Shown here: piece after piece, positions 25,474 to 34,327 of the stretch
Layout: each line of letters starts with the position of its first letter
How positions within the stretch are numbered: the stretch's first letter is position 1
From: Plazaster borealis
Taxonomy: Eukaryota; Echinodermata; Asteroidea; Forcipulatida; Labidiasteridae
Assembly (NCBI GenBank): GCA_021014325.1
Contig: CM037457.1
Location: 7,298,721 to 7,362,720, forward strand
Length of the DNA stretch: 64,000 nucleotides
Direction: 5' to 3'
Position numbers and translations under genes: made by a program
The notes under the pieces: model-generated
Database searches by the model: none
What the model was told of the DNA's origin: nothing
What the model saw: the letters and a program-made list of their open reading frames with translations, nothing else

Positions 25474-28400
25474 ATGAGTAGATGCATTACTTATTTAATA
25501 ACTTCATTCATTAATAAATAAATAAACAAATGAACTGAAGAACAACTTGCCGATAATTACATGATTAAGTTATATATACACTTTAGTTTGAAGAGACAAT
25601 TTCAAAAATTACATTTTAATTAATAAAGATTTTGAAAGAAACAGAATTTTTAAAATTGTGTTTGTTACTGACAAGGGGACAGTATTGTATGGCTACAAAA
25701 TTGTATGGTGAGTAATAACATCGACTTGTTTATTTTGAAGGAGGACTGATTTGTCTCCTCTCGACCAGAGACTGATGACACTGGTAGGGGAGATTTCCCA
25801 AAATATGATTGGCATCAGTGGTGGAATTGATAGATTAAAGGTACCGTACACGTTTGGTAATGACTCAAAACAAATATTAGCATAAAAACTTACTTGGTAA
25901 CAAGCAACGGAGAGCTGTTGATAGTATAAAACATTTTAGGAAACGACTCCCTCTTAAGTAACTTAGTTTTTGAGAAAGAGGTAATTTCTCACTAAAATAA
26001 TAAAAACTTCTTGCAAGAAGTTTTTATTCCTATCTGAAAGCACACAAATTTGTACAACAAGGGTGTTTTTTTCTTTCATCATTTTCTTGCAACTTCGATG
26101 ACCAATTGAGCCCACATTTTCACAGGCTTGTTATTTTATGCATAATGTTGGGATACACCAAGTGAGAACACTGGTCTTTGACAATTTCCAAACGTGTTCA
26201 GTGCCTTTAATAAGCTTGCCTGATGATGAGTCTACAGTGGTCATAGCTGATCATGGTTTCATTGTGGAAAGACCAGATGACAGGTAAAGGTCTTCTTTTT
26301 GTTATATTGCTCATCAGTAAAGCTCATCAAAACTTATAAAAATGGCGACGGTAATGACGGAGGTTGACAACATTTCTCATTTATAACCAAACCATTTTTG
26401 CTTTTTCTTTTTAATTAAATAAACAGTTATTAGTCCCAAAGTCTTGGAACTATACCTTCAGCTGGTACAGCATTTACATTACCATACTCGCAAACATGCC
26501 AAGAAAAGTAAACGAAAAGTCGCTTGATGCACGACAAAACATCCATAATGTCAAAAGGCTATACATTGAGATTTAAAAACAACAGGTTTTACATTAATGG
26601 TAACTGGTATAACCTAAAAGTGTTTACTTGCTAAAAGCAAACAAGAAAGCTAATTACGTTAATTAATTAAATTATTTTTAAACATGTAGCACTAATATTG
26701 ACGAATTGCCAGATTCGAACACCGTCCCATCGTCACGCAGCCCTTATCGTCATGAGAGGTCAACGATGGTGCCTAAAAAAAAAAAGTAAGATGAAAACGA
26801 TGAAGAATATGGGAAGTTGATTATGCTGGAGAAAAGAAGAAGTGAAATGAAACAAGAAGAGCGGAGGTTGAAATTGAGAAACTTCAGTTGGAGAAGGAAC
26901 TGCTACTTCTACAGATAACGGTACTCCAACAGAGTTTACATAATCAATAAGTCGTGTTCTCAAGGGTGCAATAGGCTTGATGTCAAACACCTAGAAATTT
27001 ACAGTTTTTTGTTTTTATTTGTTATCTTGTTTTTACGTTATTTGGTGCTGCTTTTTGGGTTGTAACATCACGTTAAAAGGGTGTGAATAGTCGGAAGGGT
27101 ATCGAATACAATGGCAATTTACACCATTTTAAAGATTAGAGACTTGTAACTTTTCCCCCACTCACATGGGGACTTTTTATCAATTGGAAATTGAGTAGGC
27201 CTACATCACAAAATTAAATTTGACACTTCGTGATAGGCTACATTAATTCCAATCATTATTTTTGCTTGCAATAAATACTCCACAAATTTAGTCACAGTAT
27301 ACAGTAAAATTTTCAGGAAAGCAGCAAGTCCGGTTTATGTAAGTCTCGTTCAGTCAATGTGATTTAAACTAATAAAAAAGTGTTACAAAATTGAGGAAAG
27401 GTATTTTGATTGCACCATTGTTTTTTGTGTTTATTTTTTGTATAAATAAATTCACTGATGCCCCCCCCCCGCCCCCACAACAACAACAACAACAACAACA
27501 ACAACTCTAGCCAGCTTGGTATGTGACCGAAATCGGCGTCTATGGTTGATGGCTTGAAATTGTGGCCCACTTTGTTTTTATTTAAGGCTGCAGCGGTTGC
27601 ATTGTTTTTATTTCACGAAGTGACCTAGTTAAATGTGTTTGATGAACATTGTTTTATGAAATGTAATACAATATTGTAACATCGATCGGAGCGCGTGTGT
27701 ATAAGTATTTCAACAAACAACAACTCAGATGATGTAGTCGAGTCAGTCACCACACACCACACTCAGTGTTCACTTCATGGTGTTACTTAGGAAGAACAGA
27801 GTGTAGGCCTACTCTTCGTAAAGTCATGTCTGTAATCAAAATAGTATACACTTCGGTATCATTTTTCTTGAACTCTTTGACTTGAACTTACTGGAAATAA
27901 GTGTGAACCACATGGTCCCTGACAATGTTGCCGTTTTGGTGTTGTGGTGGCTGTTCGGGTTGGGGAAGTTGACGTTCCATCGCCATGTCATCTTCAAGGT
28001 CAACATCAGGAAGACCCCGTTGTTTTGCCAGGTTGTGAATGACAGCACATGCTACAATCACTCGGCAGGTCCGTTCCGGAGAAAGCCTTATTTCGCCATG
28101 TAAGCAATGGAACCGTCTTTTCCACTGGCCGATGCTTCTCTCTACAGTGCTTCGAGTTGTTCTATGATGTTCAACGGAAATCAAATTAATTTTCAATAAA
28201 CATAAAGTGCTTGTTATGGTTTGCTCACGTCACGACATTAAAAAGAAGATGGTTACAAGTTACAGTATGCCTGCACATAAACAAATAATAATATCTGAAG
28301 TCAACTACACTAACCTATGTGCTGCATTGTACCTTTCTTCGGCACGACTTGCGGTGTGAAGGAATGGTGTAAGAAGCCACGACTTTGATGGGTAGCCCGT

Positions 28401-31400
28401 ATCTCCAAGGAGGTAATGTTGGCCGTCGATTCTTTGTCTCCCCCGGCCTTCGAACACATCGGCCAATGAGCTCTCTCGGAGAACTCTTGAATCGTGGGTA
28501 CTACCCGGCCACTTGGCATTTACGTGTATAAAATTACACCGATTATCTACGACAACTTGCACATTGATGGAGTGATAGTTTTTTCTGTTCACAAATTGTT
28601 CTTCATGTACTGTTGGGGCTACAATTCTGATGTGAGTTCCATCAATGAGACCGACTATGCCGGGAAATCCTGCAGCTTCGAAAAATCCCCTCTGAATATT
28701 CGGGATTTCTTCGTTTCTTGGCAACCTTATGAACTCAGCAACCCTTCGGGACAAACTTGCTGAAACAATGTTGACAATTCGGGAAACGGATGATTGAGAA
28801 ATCTTTATTGTGTCTCCAATGGTTCGTTGGAAGGTTCCACATGCATAGAATTGCAGTGCAATCAGTACCTTGATTTCAGCTGGATTAGCGCAGCTACGTT
28901 GAGTCGGTGAGTCTATTTCTTCTCTTATCAGCTCAGTTATGTAAAAAATTCCGTTTCTATCGAACCTATACCGTGAGTAAAGTTCACCGTCAGTAAACTC
29001 TGCTAAAGGATTGGTCCTTTCACGAAACACTCTCTCCCTACGAAGAATTCTTTCAATGAAATTTCCTCGGTGCGCGACCCGTAAAAAAGCGGCCATGACA
29101 CCCTAGTGCCCCACTTAAGTCAGGTCGGACCACACTTAGATTTAAGACGCGAAAGTTAGCGGGGCGCTTAGCGCAAACGCTTTGTGAATACCACTTAGTC
29201 AGTGAGATTCGTCTAAGTTAGGTATTTAAGTGGGGTGCTTATTATTTTGTGACTTAAGTAGTTTCGTGAATACCGGCCCAGAGCTTGAGTTCGGTGTTCT
29301 TATCCGCTCGGCCACGACACGCCACAAATGCTGGCTAAACCAATGCACGAAGATTTACTTTAAAAGTCATGTTAATAATGTGAGTTCTAGTACACTTGGT
29401 GAGCCAATATCTGGCGGTTAAGTGATGTTTCAAGCTTTGCATGGTGTGGAAAATAAGAAGTAACTAACTTGCGAGTACAAGCATTTATAAAATGTCTTTT
29501 GGGAGGAGTGTTGGCTCTGAAAAGAGCTGGTGTGGTCTCGATGTTTCAAACAGTATACTCTGCTCGTCTTCAGGAGTTATATTTGATAATAATCTTCAGC
29601 TTGATAGACACATTCGTAAAATCTGTCACTCATAAACATCTGTCATTCATAAAAATCTGTTATTCATAAAATTTGCAAACTTCACAACTGCCGGGACCAA
29701 AATTTCTAAGAACATCTCATACATATGCGTTTGTTACATCCCATCTTGACTACTGTAATAGTCTGTTGTTAAGGCTGCCGACTTCTCAAATTGTCAAACT
29801 TCAATAAATTAATAATTTGGCAGCTCGTCTGGTTTATCAGGTCAAACATCAAGAGCATATCACTCTGCTTCTCAGTGGCTTAACTAGACTTTTCATTGGG
29901 GGTGGGGGGGGCACACACATAAATTTTGGGCTTTTGATATATTGAACCACTTGTCTGAGAATTTCTTTTGATCTAATTTTTTTTGGGGGGTGGCAAGGGG
30001 GCAAGGGCAAGGGTTCTGAGCAAGGGGGGATGCATGCTATGAAAATGTTACAATAGCGACGAACAAAGCAAGTTCTTTAAAGAGCAATCATACTCACTGG
30101 GGTGGTGCGCAGGCTTTGTGATACTTTGAAACCCTTTAAACGTTTAACTGTTATCACAAGTTTCATTTAAACGGTAAGCAATTTAACCATGTAAAAAAAA
30201 AAAAGTAAAAATAAAACGGGTAAAAATGTGTTTTATGCTTCACACTAATGATGCTGTTACATAAAACTGATGGAGTATTGGTGTACCTGCTTGCGTAGGT
30301 TATCGTTGGCTTGTTTGAGTGTGTCAAAAGATGACTTGAGTCGTTTATTCTCCTTAGTCTTATCCTGTAGCTGTAAATGCCACTTGCTGATCTCACTTTG
30401 GTGTTGCTGTAAATACAAGAGATCAACTGCATTATTTTGAAGCCTTCTGGTACTTGTTAAAGTTTCTGTCTCAATCATGTTGGTATGTAGAATCCTGTTG
30501 GTTTATGTAATTCAATCATATACACCATTCCCAAGTTACACAGTTTAGTAGGAAACCATAAAGCTCTATACTTGGCTTTTCACATTTTGCAAAAGGGAAG
30601 GCAAGCATGCAGTACACATATTATGTTGTAATGACTTTCCAACACAATTGCCCTACATGGTGTCCATCTTGCTCTTTCTTCCAAATAACCAAACAGTGGC
30701 CAGAAAAGAAATTAGTCTCGCCCGGCCTTTCAAGTCTATCCGTCAGTGCAGTGAATAGAACAAACAACAAAAGAGTTGAGGGGCTATTGTACAATATCAT
30801 TAATACATGTGTTTTGTATATCTTTCAATAGAATTCACCCCCACCATAAAGTAGAAGTCACTATGAAGGACTCTCTTATTAGTACATTCCTCTACAGTCT
30901 ACAGGGCTCAATATCATAGCTTTTCATACTCTAAATCAACACGTCTGGCTCCTAGTTTGCTACAGCATTGTTCCCCAATGTACACATGAGCATATTAAGG
31001 GAATAAAAGAGTGGCGACGATTTCCTAAATAGCCGTTTAAAACCGAGTCACTACTCTTTTATATGCATTCATAAATACACTTTTTGTTAAAAAGCATAAA
31101 AATAAAGGAAAAACTGTAATTGAACTTGTCTTCATGTTACATTCCTGTTCTCAGGCTGTTTCGCCAAGGGTCGAATTGCACGTGGCGCTCAAGGGTTGTG
31201 CGTGCGCGCGTCCTAATAGATTTTACATTGAGAACTGTATGTATTGATTGTGTTATACGTTATTAGCGCCTGCCTAAGCTTGTGCACCAATGACACATAT
31301 GGCTATGAACGCCGAACACACTATACAGGCCTGTGAGTGGACCCTTAAAAAAGAGCTGAAACACTACATGATGTAAGAATGATCGTGGAACGTCAAGTGA

Positions 31401-34283
31401 GCGCGCGTCACACATTTACACTGGTCGAATTGGGGCACCCCATTGATCCAATAACTAGGCTTATGTCACATTATTGTAGTTGTACATTACTGTTGTCAAG
31501 CATAAATAAGGCCAAAAAATGAAGAAAAAAAAAAAGAAAAAAAAAACGAAAAAAAAAAGAAAAAAAAAAAAGCGAAAAAAAAAAAAAAAAAAAAAAAGCG
31601 GAAATAAAAAATCGACAAAAAAATTAAAAAGCGGATATCCGCTTTAAAGCGGAGATTTCACAGGCCTGACTATAGCCAACTGGTTTAAACAGCCCCAGCT
31701 ATGTCTAAGTTTATCAGCCTTTAAATACCAGGTAAACATGGTCATGTGACCACTTTTTAACCAACAGGACTGCCTAAGCACACCTGCTGTCCTGTCACCA
31801 ATGCAAACTGTGTATATATGCAGCCTCACTACTAGAACAAGTCGATTGTTGAAGGTTCAGCTCTACAATATTGCTAACATGTAAGTCATTTTCAGAAGTG
31901 CTAGATTTAAAAAATCATTGTTCTGGAGTACAGTGATGTGGCAAAAATTGAATACAAGCTACAGCATGATGACCACCTGACTGGACCTAACTTGTAATCC
32001 AGGCTGTTCTTTGTCCAAAGTGTATGCACATAATGTCCAAATTCAGTAACGAACAGTAGTTTGAATATTACCTCTTTCAACTCGGCCAATCTGCGTCCTA
32101 CCTCCCTATGTGCATGATGAATTGACTGCTCACGTTCTAACAAGCTTGTCTGCTCACGTTCATCAAGTGCCCTCTCTCGTTCCATAAGGTCTAATTCCCT
32201 TTCATGAAGAATTGCACTCTCTTGCTGTACAACACAACATTTCAAATGGAACAATCTTTATGTACATAAATATAAATTACGCTGAAAGCAAGTCAATGTA
32301 TATTGTACACGCATCTTGACATATCTACAGCAATTAGCATAACTTGTATCCTTTAGCAAGTTATAAACCAATTGCTTCATATTATACTAAGCAGTCAGTA
32401 GACATATGTGCTGGTGGAGATTGTAGTGTGATTAAGCTTCTGGTGCTACTCACAAGGAATTGACTGAGATGGTTTCCGGTGCTCTGGTTGCAATTGACCT
32501 GGCACCTGGATGCCTGGGTACTAGTAATAGTGTAAGATGCTTTGATACTCCGATACAATACCTACTGAATACATGTATTATGATAGTGAGAAAATATAGA
32601 GCAAGTTTGAACGGAACAGGAAATGTACAGCAGTAGAGCAGTTCATAGTGGCTTTGTATCAGTTTTTAAATCAGATCAATACAAAGTGTTCTTAAGAAGA
32701 GCATTACAAAGTAAATTATTCAAACCAAATAATGTTTAAAAACTAAAATGGATTCATGCATGACTTTTGTTTACAAGTCGACTTTCTTAATGGCATTCTT
32801 TTGTGATTTAGTACAATGTCTAGAAATAGTTTACTGTGAGAATGTCATGACCAAACCATCCTACATGTACCTGTAACTTTCTGTTGATGGTAGCAAGTTC
32901 AGCATAGACATCCTTGACAGCTTCAACCTTAATGACATCCTCTTCCACCCTGGATGAAGCCTCTTCCTTATTCCATCTTTTCTTCATGGGACTCTTCGGC
33001 ATATAGTATTCTTCACTCTCATACAACTGATGAAATGAATTGCTTGGATCATCCGAGGCTCTAAAGGAGGTGTCTAAAAGGGATACAAAAGTATGTGAGT
33101 ATGTTGTGTAGTTAAATGGCAGGGTAGATTCTGTGCTGTATATTGCAGCAGGGTTTTGTGTAGTTTTTTAGCTGGTGCAGAAAAGCTTTTTAATTAACCA
33201 AAATATAATCATCGTTTACAAGTTTCCATGAGCCGTTGAACCGAGTTAGGTAATAAAAGAAAAACAGTGATTCAACAGCAAGTTAACTTTAAGGAGAAAA
33301 CAAAATCAAACAAATGCAAGTTGATTTTATCTACATGTATGCACATCTAAAAGTCACAATTTTGATGGCACAAAATTAACTTTAAAAAAAATGTATGTAT
33401 TTTTTCCAACATAACAAAATACTTGCAGTTTCTCTAGATCTGTCATGAAAAATAGGAAGGTGTTTTTTGTCTTTTCTTTTAAAGAAAGCTGTCCGAATAA
33501 GTCCAGAAGGCCACTCAAGATAAGGGTTACACTGGAAATTAATCAAAAGTTACATAGAGAGAGGATATTATACTTAGGGAAAATATAACATCATAGATTT
33601 TTAGCAGTTGTTTGGATACAAATGTCTCACATTGCCATAAACATGTCAAATGCATTTTGTCATGACTAGGCATCTAGGTGGGCAGTTTGATACCTTCCTC
33701 TGTTTGATTACCACTTTGTTGCCGCAGTGTCTTCCTGTCCAATGAGGATTCATTATCATCTTCAATGCCCTGGTGAATTGTCTCATCAATCCTTTGACTA
33801 TCTAAACGAAGAATCTTACAGAGTTCTCTCAAGGCACGGTTGTAATGTCGTCTCTCTGTGCTGCTTAGAGAAGTGGAGTTTGCAGTAGGCAATGTCATGG
33901 ATGACATTGGAGTTCTACCACTCGGAGATATTGAGCCTCTTGATGAAGGGGAAGTGTCTATGATTAAAAGAAAGAATTTATTGGCTATTAAAACCGTGTT
34001 TGCAATGGATTCAATATTTTATAGTGTTTTCACCAAGAGAAAGAAACTTTCCAGTGGGTGAATAATCTTTCCATTGTTTACATTACTAAACCTAGTAAAA
34101 TATAACCAAAGCCGCTGCTAAAATAACTGAGTTGGAATACGTGAAACACCATGTGGTTTTGTGTACAAAGTGTATGGCACTAGTCAGCAACTTTTTCTGA
34201 CAAAAATACTAGAAAACATCAATAACTTTGCTTTAGTTTTACTTACACTTTCTTCCAAAGTCTGAATTTGTATGGGAAAACAT
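9161..34283 (-). CDS. CCDC138: CCDC138 orthologue, 12 coding exons, 645 aa
   Basis: Exons in transcription order: 34283-34247, 33957-33694, 33073-32871, 32224-32072, 30406-30287, 24164-23946, 17797-17651, 17302-17180, 16246-16042, 14744-14568, 9930-9792, 9311-9161. Every junction is GT-AG and the summed length (1938 nt) is a whole number of codons with one terminal TAA. The product has a Ser-rich N-terminus, a coiled coil at about residues 155-310 (EREQ-rich; ENKRLKSSFDTLK; VQSRLANLQRKQE) and a C-terminal helical domain (AVYDVLGVLLEWLSE; RRLGEEL; PKAAIFFRSPNL; KLSIILQKLSKIKSNK). These blocks match vertebrate CCDC138 (about 665 aa in human, from memory) in order and spacing. The family is linked to centrosomes and centriolar satellites, but its molecular role is poorly known. 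The start is the first ATG after an in-frame stop in the upstream exon. Introns hold two very large minisatellites and nested transposons. Confidence 0.92.
9792..9930 (-). CDS. CCDC138: CCDC138 exon 11, residues 550-595
   Basis: Acceptor GGTGTTTAG, donor ATTAA|GTAAGT, phase 1 to 2. FLDSCSN and WEKLSIILQKLSKI are near-identical to the family. Its acceptor lies only about 80 bp from the 28-bp minisatellite. Confidence 0.93.
10011..13174. repeat. 28-bp minisatellite, about 113 copies, in CCDC138 intron 10
   Basis: About 3.16 kb of head-to-tail units with core CAGTGACTAGGTTTCCCC. Two main variants interleave: TAGGTTTCCCCT and TACGTTCCCCCT. Independent choices occur at TAAACA or TATACA and at CATTTT or CAGTTT. 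Copy lengths vary by 1-3 nt. The array begins about 80 bp from the exon 11 acceptor. The copy number is an estimate from length divided by unit. Confidence 0.97.
13175..14567. other. Intron 10 remainder, with a CGTATAC-rich hairpin patch
   Basis: No exon is supported. At about 14046-14090 the arms TACGTCGTATACA and TTGTATACGACGTA form an inverted repeat. Overlapping open frames on both strands at 13870-14158 are probably by-products of this repeat. Confidence 0.45.
14568..14744 (-). CDS. CCDC138: CCDC138 exon 10, residues 491-549
   Basis: Acceptor ATTGTCAG, donor ATCAG|GTGTG, phase 1 in and out. DLKEESAKELFLGYQA and IDVCLQMSMES fit the helical repeat region. Confidence 0.93.
15083..15115. 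repeat. (AAAT)n microsatellite
   Basis: About eight AAAT units in CCDC138 intron 9. Confidence 0.9.
16042..16246 (-). CDS. CCDC138: CCDC138 exon 9, residues 423-490
   Basis: Acceptor TTTATCAG, donor CTCAAG|GTATG, phase 0 to 1. STYRRLGEELYK, KPKAAIFFRSPNL and SCLIILKTLSQ are the strongest matches to CCDC138. Confidence 0.95.
16520..16745 (-). mobile_element. tRNA-derived SINE copy (degraded)
   Basis: It shares the body of the SINE seen at 24369 and 50112: CGATAAGAGAACTGGGTT, a TCCCAT block, AAGTGTCTTAATCAAG and CGCGAATCCACACTCTGCT. The last is a decayed, reverse-complement tRNA B box with its flank. It lies in CCDC138 intron 8. Confidence 0.7.
17180..17302 (-). CDS. CCDC138: CCDC138 exon 8, residues 382-422
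   Basis: Acceptor TTCCCTTTAG, donor CTTCAG|GTATT, 41 codons in phase 0. LPSIVEVLHCLP and FIHWSLVHLD match the family pattern. Confidence 0.93.
17651..17797 (-). CDS. CCDC138: CCDC138 exon 7, residues 333-381
   Basis: Acceptor CTGTACAG, donor ACAAAG|GTAAAA, 49 codons in phase 0. AVYDVLGVLLEWLSEVHL begins the conserved C-terminal helical domain. Confidence 0.93.
18143..23976. repeat. 34-bp minisatellite, about 170 copies, overlapping CCDC138 exon 6
   Basis: About 5.8 kb of tandem units with core CCAGCTGATTACCTT followed by (A/T)GTACTATGTTTAGCCTG. Shorter 29-30-bp units lack part of TATG. Variable sites include CTGTCC or CTGCCC and CCTTAG or CCTTTG. Read on the gene's strand, every unit contains (A/T)AAG|GTAATC, a consensus-like 5' splice site. 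Long segments are repeated as higher-order blocks (see findings). The array fills most of intron 6. Confidence 0.97.
23946..24164 (-). CDS. CCDC138: CCDC138 exon 6, residues 260-332; 3' end formed by a minisatellite unit
   Basis: Acceptor TCCTTTCAG|TTG, 73 codons in phase 0. VQSRLANLQRKQE marks the end of the coiled coil. The last roughly ten codons (SAGQAKHSTK) are read from the first unit of the 34-bp minisatellite, and the only fitting donor, ACTAAG|GTAATC, lies inside that unit. The phase agrees with exon 7. Confidence 0.88.
24369..24738 (-). mobile_element. tRNA-derived SINE, 3' part (split by Harbinger)
   Basis: Reverse-complement SINE body containing GGGATTCGAACCC (the B box reversed, near 24703) and CACTCTGCTGAACAGAAACA. 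It begins at the low-coordinate end with an AATAATAATA tail. The matching 5' head is at 29278-29325, on the far side of the Harbinger element. Confidence 0.75.
25310..25530. repeat. (AAAT)n / (TAA)n low-complexity tract
   Basis: Runs of AATAAATA and AATAATAAT, inside the Harbinger element. Confidence 0.9.
25835..26210. mobile_element. TTAA-flanked MITE, copy 1
   Basis: TTAA at both ends (25835-25838 and 26207-26210), terminal repeats AAAGGTACCGTACACGTTTGG and CCAAACGTG...CCTTT. A perfect 30-nt palindrome sits in the middle at 25999-26028. It is inserted in the Harbinger accessory gene. The TTAA target suggests mobilisation by a piggyBac- or Kolobok-type transposase (inference). Confidence 0.9.
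27464..27507. repeat. Poly(C) followed by (CAA)n
   Basis: Simple-sequence tract inside the Harbinger element. Confidence 0.9.
27888..29096 (-). CDS. HARBI1-like Harbinger transposase, 351 aa, two exons
   Basis: Exon 1 is 29096-28315 and exon 2 is 28161-27888, joined across a GT-AG intron (CATAG|GTTAG ... CATAG|A). Together they give 351 codons plus TAA, close to the HARBI1 length of about 350. The DDE triad is visible: D152 in GLIDGTHI, D232 in LLGDTGYP and E268 in RSTVERSIGQWKRR. A helix-turn-helix-like segment (GDTIKISQSSVSRIV) lies at residues 94-108. No internal stop was seen, so the enzyme could be active or recently active. It is transcribed in the same direction as the host gene CCDC138, within its intron. 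Confidence 0.92.
29278..29325 (-). mobile_element. tRNA-derived SINE, 5' head (split by Harbinger)
   Basis: Read on the minus strand it begins CGTGTCGTGGCCGAGCGG, a tRNA-like A box, and reaches ACTCAAGCTCTGG. That is the sequence which in the intact copy at 50112 joins directly to the part found at 24738. Confidence 0.75.
29560..29890 (+). pseudogene. Non-LTR retrotransposon RT C-terminal fragment
   Basis: Reads DNNLQLDRHIRKICHS, then VTSHLDYCNSLLLRLP, SQIVKLQ, a stop, and NLAARLV. This is the conserved region after the RT fingers/palm in L2/CR1/Crack-type elements. It is 5'-truncated and interrupted by stops and small internal repeats, and lies in CCDC138 intron 5. Confidence 0.75.
30287..30406 (-). 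CDS. CCDC138: CCDC138 exon 5, residues 220-259
   Basis: Exactly 40 codons, phase 0. It contains KENKRLKSSFDTLKQANDN, the most recognisable coiled-coil signature of the family. Acceptor TTTACAG, donor AAGCAG|GTACA. Confidence 0.95.
30998..31430. repeat. Interspersed repeat family R1, copy 1
   Basis: It shares with 55983-56480 the opening GGGAATAAAAGAGTG, the complementary (A)CTCTTTTAT further in, CTCAGGCT, and CTAATAGATTTTACATT followed by TATGTATTGATTG. The opening and its complement form a hairpin. No coding capacity was seen. Confidence 0.7.
31515..31655. repeat. A-rich low-complexity tract
   Basis: Mostly A with scattered GAAAA and GCGG, ending in the short palindrome GCGGATATCCGC. Possibly the tail of a retroposed element. 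Confidence 0.7.
32072..32224 (-). CDS. CCDC138: CCDC138 exon 4, residues 169-219
   Basis: Exactly 51 codons, phase 0. A highly charged coiled coil with repeated E-R-E motifs (HEREL, MERERALDEREQ, LEREQS). Acceptor GTACAG, donor AAAGAG|GTAAT. Confidence 0.9.
32871..33073 (-). CDS. CCDC138: CCDC138 exon 3, residues 101-168
   Basis: Acceptor TTTTAG and donor TACAG|GTACA. It ends in VYAELATINRKLQ, which corresponds to the start of the CCDC138 coiled coil. Confidence 0.85.
33694..33957 (-). CDS. CCDC138: CCDC138 exon 2, residues 13-100
   Basis: Phase 1 in and out, AG at 33959-33958 and donor GAAG|GTATC. It encodes a Ser/Pro-rich stretch (SPSSRGSISPSGRTP) and then a helical block, RRHYNRALRELCKILRLD. 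Confidence 0.75.
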
Positions 34284-34327
34284 CCTCAGACATTAAGATA
34301 ACGTTAGGCCAAATGGTCAAGTGGTTC
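34247..34327 (-). CDS. CCDC138: CCDC138 exon with start codon (5' UTR plus residues 1-12)
   Basis: The exon opens after a good acceptor (pyrimidine tract then TTTCAG, ct at 34328-34329). ATG is at 34283-34281, preceded in frame by TAA. It reads MFSHTNSDFGRK and ends at AAAGT|GTAAGT (phase 1). An upstream non-coding exon is implied but was not located. This is the least certain exon because the N-terminus is poorly conserved. Confidence 0.6.

Larger units (their letters stand above)
25006..26948 (+). pseudogene. Harbinger accessory Myb/SANT-like protein, broken
   Basis: It starts SEKEKLVLINEWEKRENVL, typical of the Myb-like DNA-binding protein that helps Harbinger transposases bind DNA. IADALNAQFPSVQQG and CQNMISKIKEEASKHRKE follow. 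A middle part lies near 25745-25835 (PLDQRLMTLVGEISQN), and the C-terminal coiled coil (LEKRRSEMKQEERRLKL, then in a shifted frame IEKLQLEKELLLLQ) runs to a stop at about 26948. An in-frame TAG after KHEA (about 25110), further stops, frameshifts and a MITE insertion at 25835-26210 show it is dead. Confidence 0.75.
24739..29277. mobile_element. PIF/Harbinger DNA transposon inserted in a SINE
   Basis: It contains an intact HARBI1-like transposase on the minus strand and a broken Myb/SANT-like accessory gene on the plus strand, the usual two-gene content of Harbinger elements. The ends carry related inverted sub-terminal sequence: the right end, reversed, starts GGCCGGTATTCACGAAACTA and continues ACTTAAGT...AAGCACCCC. 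The left end starts at the ACTTAAGT...AAGCACCCC part, so its outermost bases appear lost. Several internal ACTTAAGTGGGG motifs lie near both ends. Exact ends are plus or minus a few bases. Confidence 0.85.
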
